Positions 62,188 to 64,000 of a DNA stretch of 64,000 nucleotides are shown here, one piece after another. Where the stretch lies: positions 186,001 to 250,000 of the forward strand of contig JANXCF010000001.1 in the NCBI GenBank assembly GCA_025059995.1, written 5' to 3'. The notes under the pieces were generated by a model. The model was given only the letters and a program-made list of their open reading frames with translations. It had not been told where the DNA came from and did no database searches. Within the stretch, counting starts at the first letter, position 1. Each line of letters starts with the position of its first letter. Both the position numbers and the translations under genes were made by a program. Source of the DNA: Leptospiraceae bacterium (GTDB lineage: Bacteria; Spirochaetota; Leptospiria; Leptospirales; Leptonemataceae).

Positions 62188-62243
62188 TCTCAAGGAACAA
62201 AAAAGTAAAAACGCTGCTATCGTCAAACAAAATTTCCTTCAAA

Positions 62244-62270
62244 TTAGCAATTTTTTTCATCGATTGCTAA
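62244..62270 (-). promoter_or_regulatory. CIRCE-type operator, distal copy
   Basis: TTAGCAATT-N9-GATTGCTAA, with the same 9-nt spacer and one mismatch between arms. Its centre is 83 bp from that of the proximal copy, about eight helical turns. A double operator allows cooperative repression of groES-groEL. Confidence 0.82.
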
Positions 62271-62491
62271 TTAGTTAAATTTTTTAATAATTTTTTTGTG
62301 TTGAGGATGAGTTTTTAATAGAAACTCAGTTTTAAACATCCTTCAAGGAATATAAGAAAGCTATTTGATTAAAGAATGGTAAAGTTTAAGTGAAACCATT
62401 GTTATCTCGAGAAAAAAAACTTTTTTAGAGAAAAAAACGAAATGACTCGAGAAGTGAGTTTTTTAAATTTAGAGTGGTTTTCTTTTGATTC
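62271..62491. other. AT-rich spacer upstream of groES operators and downstream of AMMECR1 gene
   Basis: No gene recognised. It contains symmetric pieces such as CTCGAGAAAAAA and ACTCGAGAAGTGAG, but no clear terminator. Confidence 0.45.
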
Positions 62492-63058
62492 TTAGAAATT
62501 TTCGGTTGTGTAGCGAAACCATTCTATTTTCGAGAAAGGGTAATTCTGTGAAAGTTCCGCTTTTTTGTAGAGGTGGTAAATAAATTCTTTTTTATCTTCT
62601 ATCTTATTCCATACGTCTGGTAAGTAGGTGGCTCTGCCATCAGGTGATTTTAAGTAAATTCCATCAACGTGAGGTCGTATCTTGCTAAGTAAGTCATCGA
62701 AACTCACACAAGAAATTTTTTCCAATGGACTTAAAACTGAGATTTTTATATCTACATAAGGGAATTCTTTTTCTGTGAGTGGGGGGAATCTATGGTCTTT
62801 GAAAGCAGCACTAAAAGCATTATAGGAAACGTTCATTGCTAAGGGTTCATTCGGGAAGATACTACCAATACAACCTCGTAGATTTTTTTCTTTTGGCAGG
62901 TTTTTGAGGGTGATTGTTACAAAACTTGCTTTTTTTTCATGAAGTTTTTTGGGTAAATTCTCTAATGTGATTTTAGGAGGCTTATGATGTATCAAGCCAT
63001 ATTCAATTGATTTTCTTGCTATCGATTTTAGTATTTTTTTTTCTTCTTCCGTTAGCAT
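62492..63058 (-). CDS. AMMECR1-domain protein of the AmmeMemoRadiSam system
   Basis: 188 aa, AMMECR1 fold: NLRGCIGSIFP has the LRGCIG motif, and AFKDHRFPPLTEKEFPYVDIKISVLSPLEKI and WFRYTTENF are the usual second and last segments. It belongs to the AmmeMemoRadiSam gene set (AMMECR1, MEMO1, radical SAM), whose biochemical role is not well defined. It follows the MEMO gene by 6 bp on the same strand. Confidence 0.93.
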   Translation of the reverse strand: MLTEEEKKILKSIARKSIEYGLIHHKPPKITLENLPKKLHEKKASFVTITLKNLPKEKNLRGCIGSIFPNEPLAMNVSYNAFSAAFKDHRFPPLTEKEFPYVDIKISVLSPLEKISCVSFDDLLSKIRPHVDGIYLKSPDGRATYLPDVWNKIEDKKEFIYHLYKKAELSQNYPFSKIEWFRYTTENF

Positions 63059-63064
63059 GAAAGT

Positions 63065-63859
63065 TTAAACAAAGCACCATGAGCCATATCCGACCACACG
63101 TTTTCTATCACCCGCAGTATCACCTGAGTTTCTCAAATCCAACCGAATTGTGCTCCACTGCTTTTGTTTTGCAAATATCAACAATGCTTGAATTCCAATC
63201 CTTCCGCAAGCTTGCTCTTGGTGGATATCATAGGGATTTTGATTTTCGATTGCAAGTGCCGTTTTTTCATCAATTGCTTTTGCAGTAGAATAATCCAAAT
63301 AATGACTAAGATCAGAGCTCACTACAATCAAAGTCTGGTCGGTGTATAGTGTTTGTAAAACCTTCACCACATCTTCGGGGTCAACTTTCCCAATAGCCAG
63401 AGGAATAATCATGATTTCATTCCCAAAAATATATTGCAAGAATGGTAATTGAACTTCTATGCTATGTTCTCTTCGGTGGGCTTTATCATTTTCAAAGACA
63501 AATGAAAAATCTTGGATTTTTTGGATAGCACTCTTATCGATGGGGATAATCCCTAAAGGAGTTTCAAAGTAATCTGAAGAATGATAAGCAATGCCAGGAA
63601 TATACTCAAAATGGCTAGGTCCTAAAAGAATGATAGTTTTATACTCTCTTTTATATGGCAGAAGGATTTTGTAAGAATAACCTGCAATTGGACCTGAATA
63701 AACGTATCCAGCATGAGGGGAAATAATGGCTTTGGGTTTCTGTTTGATTTCAATCTTTGCCTCATCAATGAATTTTTTGATGAGCTGTGATAATTTTTGA
63801 GGATGGGAAGGATAAAACATTCCAGCAACTGCAGTAGGGCGAATACTCAAAGAATTCAT
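63065..63859 (-). CDS. MEMO1-family protein of the AmmeMemoRadiSam system
   Basis: 264 aa. RPTAVAGMFYPSHPQKLSQLI and ISPHAGYVYSGPIAGYSYKIL, then LLGPSHFEYIPGIAYHS, EHSIEVQLPFLQYI, VVSSDLSHYLDYSTA and DTAGDRKRVVGYG follow the MEMO1 (extradiol-dioxygenase-like) pattern, including the metal-binding histidines (SPHAGY, GPSH, SSDLSHY). Human MEMO1 binds copper or iron; the bacterial role is open. It diverges from the radical SAM gene at 63930. Confidence 0.93.
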   Translation of the reverse strand: MNSLSIRPTAVAGMFYPSHPQKLSQLIKKFIDEAKIEIKQKPKAIISPHAGYVYSGPIAGYSYKILLPYKREYKTIILLGPSHFEYIPGIAYHSSDYFETPLGIIPIDKSAIQKIQDFSFVFENDKAHRREHSIEVQLPFLQYIFGNEIMIIPLAIGKVDPEDVVKVLQTLYTDQTLIVVSSDLSHYLDYSTAKAIDEKTALAIENQNPYDIHQEQACGRIGIQALLIFAKQKQWSTIRLDLRNSGDTAGDRKRVVGYGSWCFV

Positions 63860-63929
63860 AGCAAAAAATATATACTCAGAAAAAAAGTTGTCAATAATAA
63901 AAAAATCATTATAATCTTTATCTTGATTT

Positions 63930-64000
63930 ATGCCAAAAACACATTATATTCATCCTACAAAATACTGGCATGCTGTTGAAAACGGAAAAATCCAGTGTGA
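63930..64000 (+). CDS. AmmeMemoRadiSam radical SAM enzyme, N-terminal fragment (cut by window end)
   Basis: The first 23 codons only: an ATG at 63930 then ThrHisTyr.. leading to KYWHAVENGKIQC. The pattern WHxxExGxIQC is how AmmeMemoRadiSam radical SAM enzymes begin, just before their CxLCPxxC segment. It diverges from the MEMO gene with about 70 bp between starts. The rest lies outside the window, so the identification is by start and context. Confidence 0.65.
   Translation, partial: MPKTHYIHPTKYWHAVENGKIQC

Overview
The window is AT-rich chromosomal DNA (roughly one third G+C by eye) from a spirochaete that looks close to Leptospira and its relatives. The grounds are a flagellar block flgN-flgK-flgL-fliW-csrA, a probable FcpA-type flagellar coiling protein, many lipoproteins with loose spirochaetal lipoboxes, a 5S rRNA gene standing alone, and a DUF115/Maf-type protein. 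This placement is inference from gene families; no 16S or 23S rRNA gene is present. I see no insertion sequence, integrase, prophage or CRISPR array, so most of the window is ordinary core chromosome with small accessory patches.

Layout: 1-4.2 kb holds argS (cut by the window start), a D-2-hydroxyacid dehydrogenase and argG. 4.3-11.7 kb has two tandem spherulin-4-like lipoproteins, an alpha/beta hydrolase, mnmG and a large ATP-grasp/FMN-oxidoreductase fusion. 11.8-18.5 kb has rsmG-parA-parB, a rhomboid-like membrane protein, ccmB-ccmC and three unknown genes. 18.4-24.3 kb on the minus strand is an operon-like run of a TPR-like protein, a lipoprotein, a phosphohexomutase, an ABC ATPase and a DUF115 protein. 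24.4-34.5 kb mixes a STAS protein, a CheX-like protein, tRNA-Ile, a large dual-anchored lipoprotein, a thioesterase-like protein, an HDAC-family deacetylase, an App1-like phosphatase and the FcpA-like protein.

34.6-41.5 kb carries a DnaC-like loader, folK, a glycosyltransferase, Hsp20, a lipoprotein lipase and a metallophosphoesterase. 41-44.5 kb is the most accessory part: two paralogous tail-anchored coiled-coil proteins built from 7- and 11-residue modules, small unknown genes, and about 1 kb of decayed reading frames that include a probable methyltransferase C-terminus. 44.5-50.3 kb has MscS, two peptidoglycan hydrolase-like genes, an LPP20-like lipoprotein, unknown genes and UDP-glucuronate decarboxylase. 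50.3-56.2 kb is the flagellar hook-filament junction operon with a divergent FlgT/LPP20-like lipoprotein. 56.2-64 kb has tRNA-Arg, DUF971, PhoH, a family 4 uracil-DNA glycosylase, 5S rRNA, groES-groEL under two CIRCE-type operators, and the complete AmmeMemoRadiSam gene set, whose radical SAM member starts at the very end of the window.

Candidates for something undescribed, in order: the ATP-grasp/FMN fusion at 8989-11274, the 7/11-residue coiled-coil pair at 41-43.5 kb, and the dual-anchored lipoprotein with a duplicated carbohydrate-binding-like domain at 25684-27849. None of the three can be called novel without database searches.
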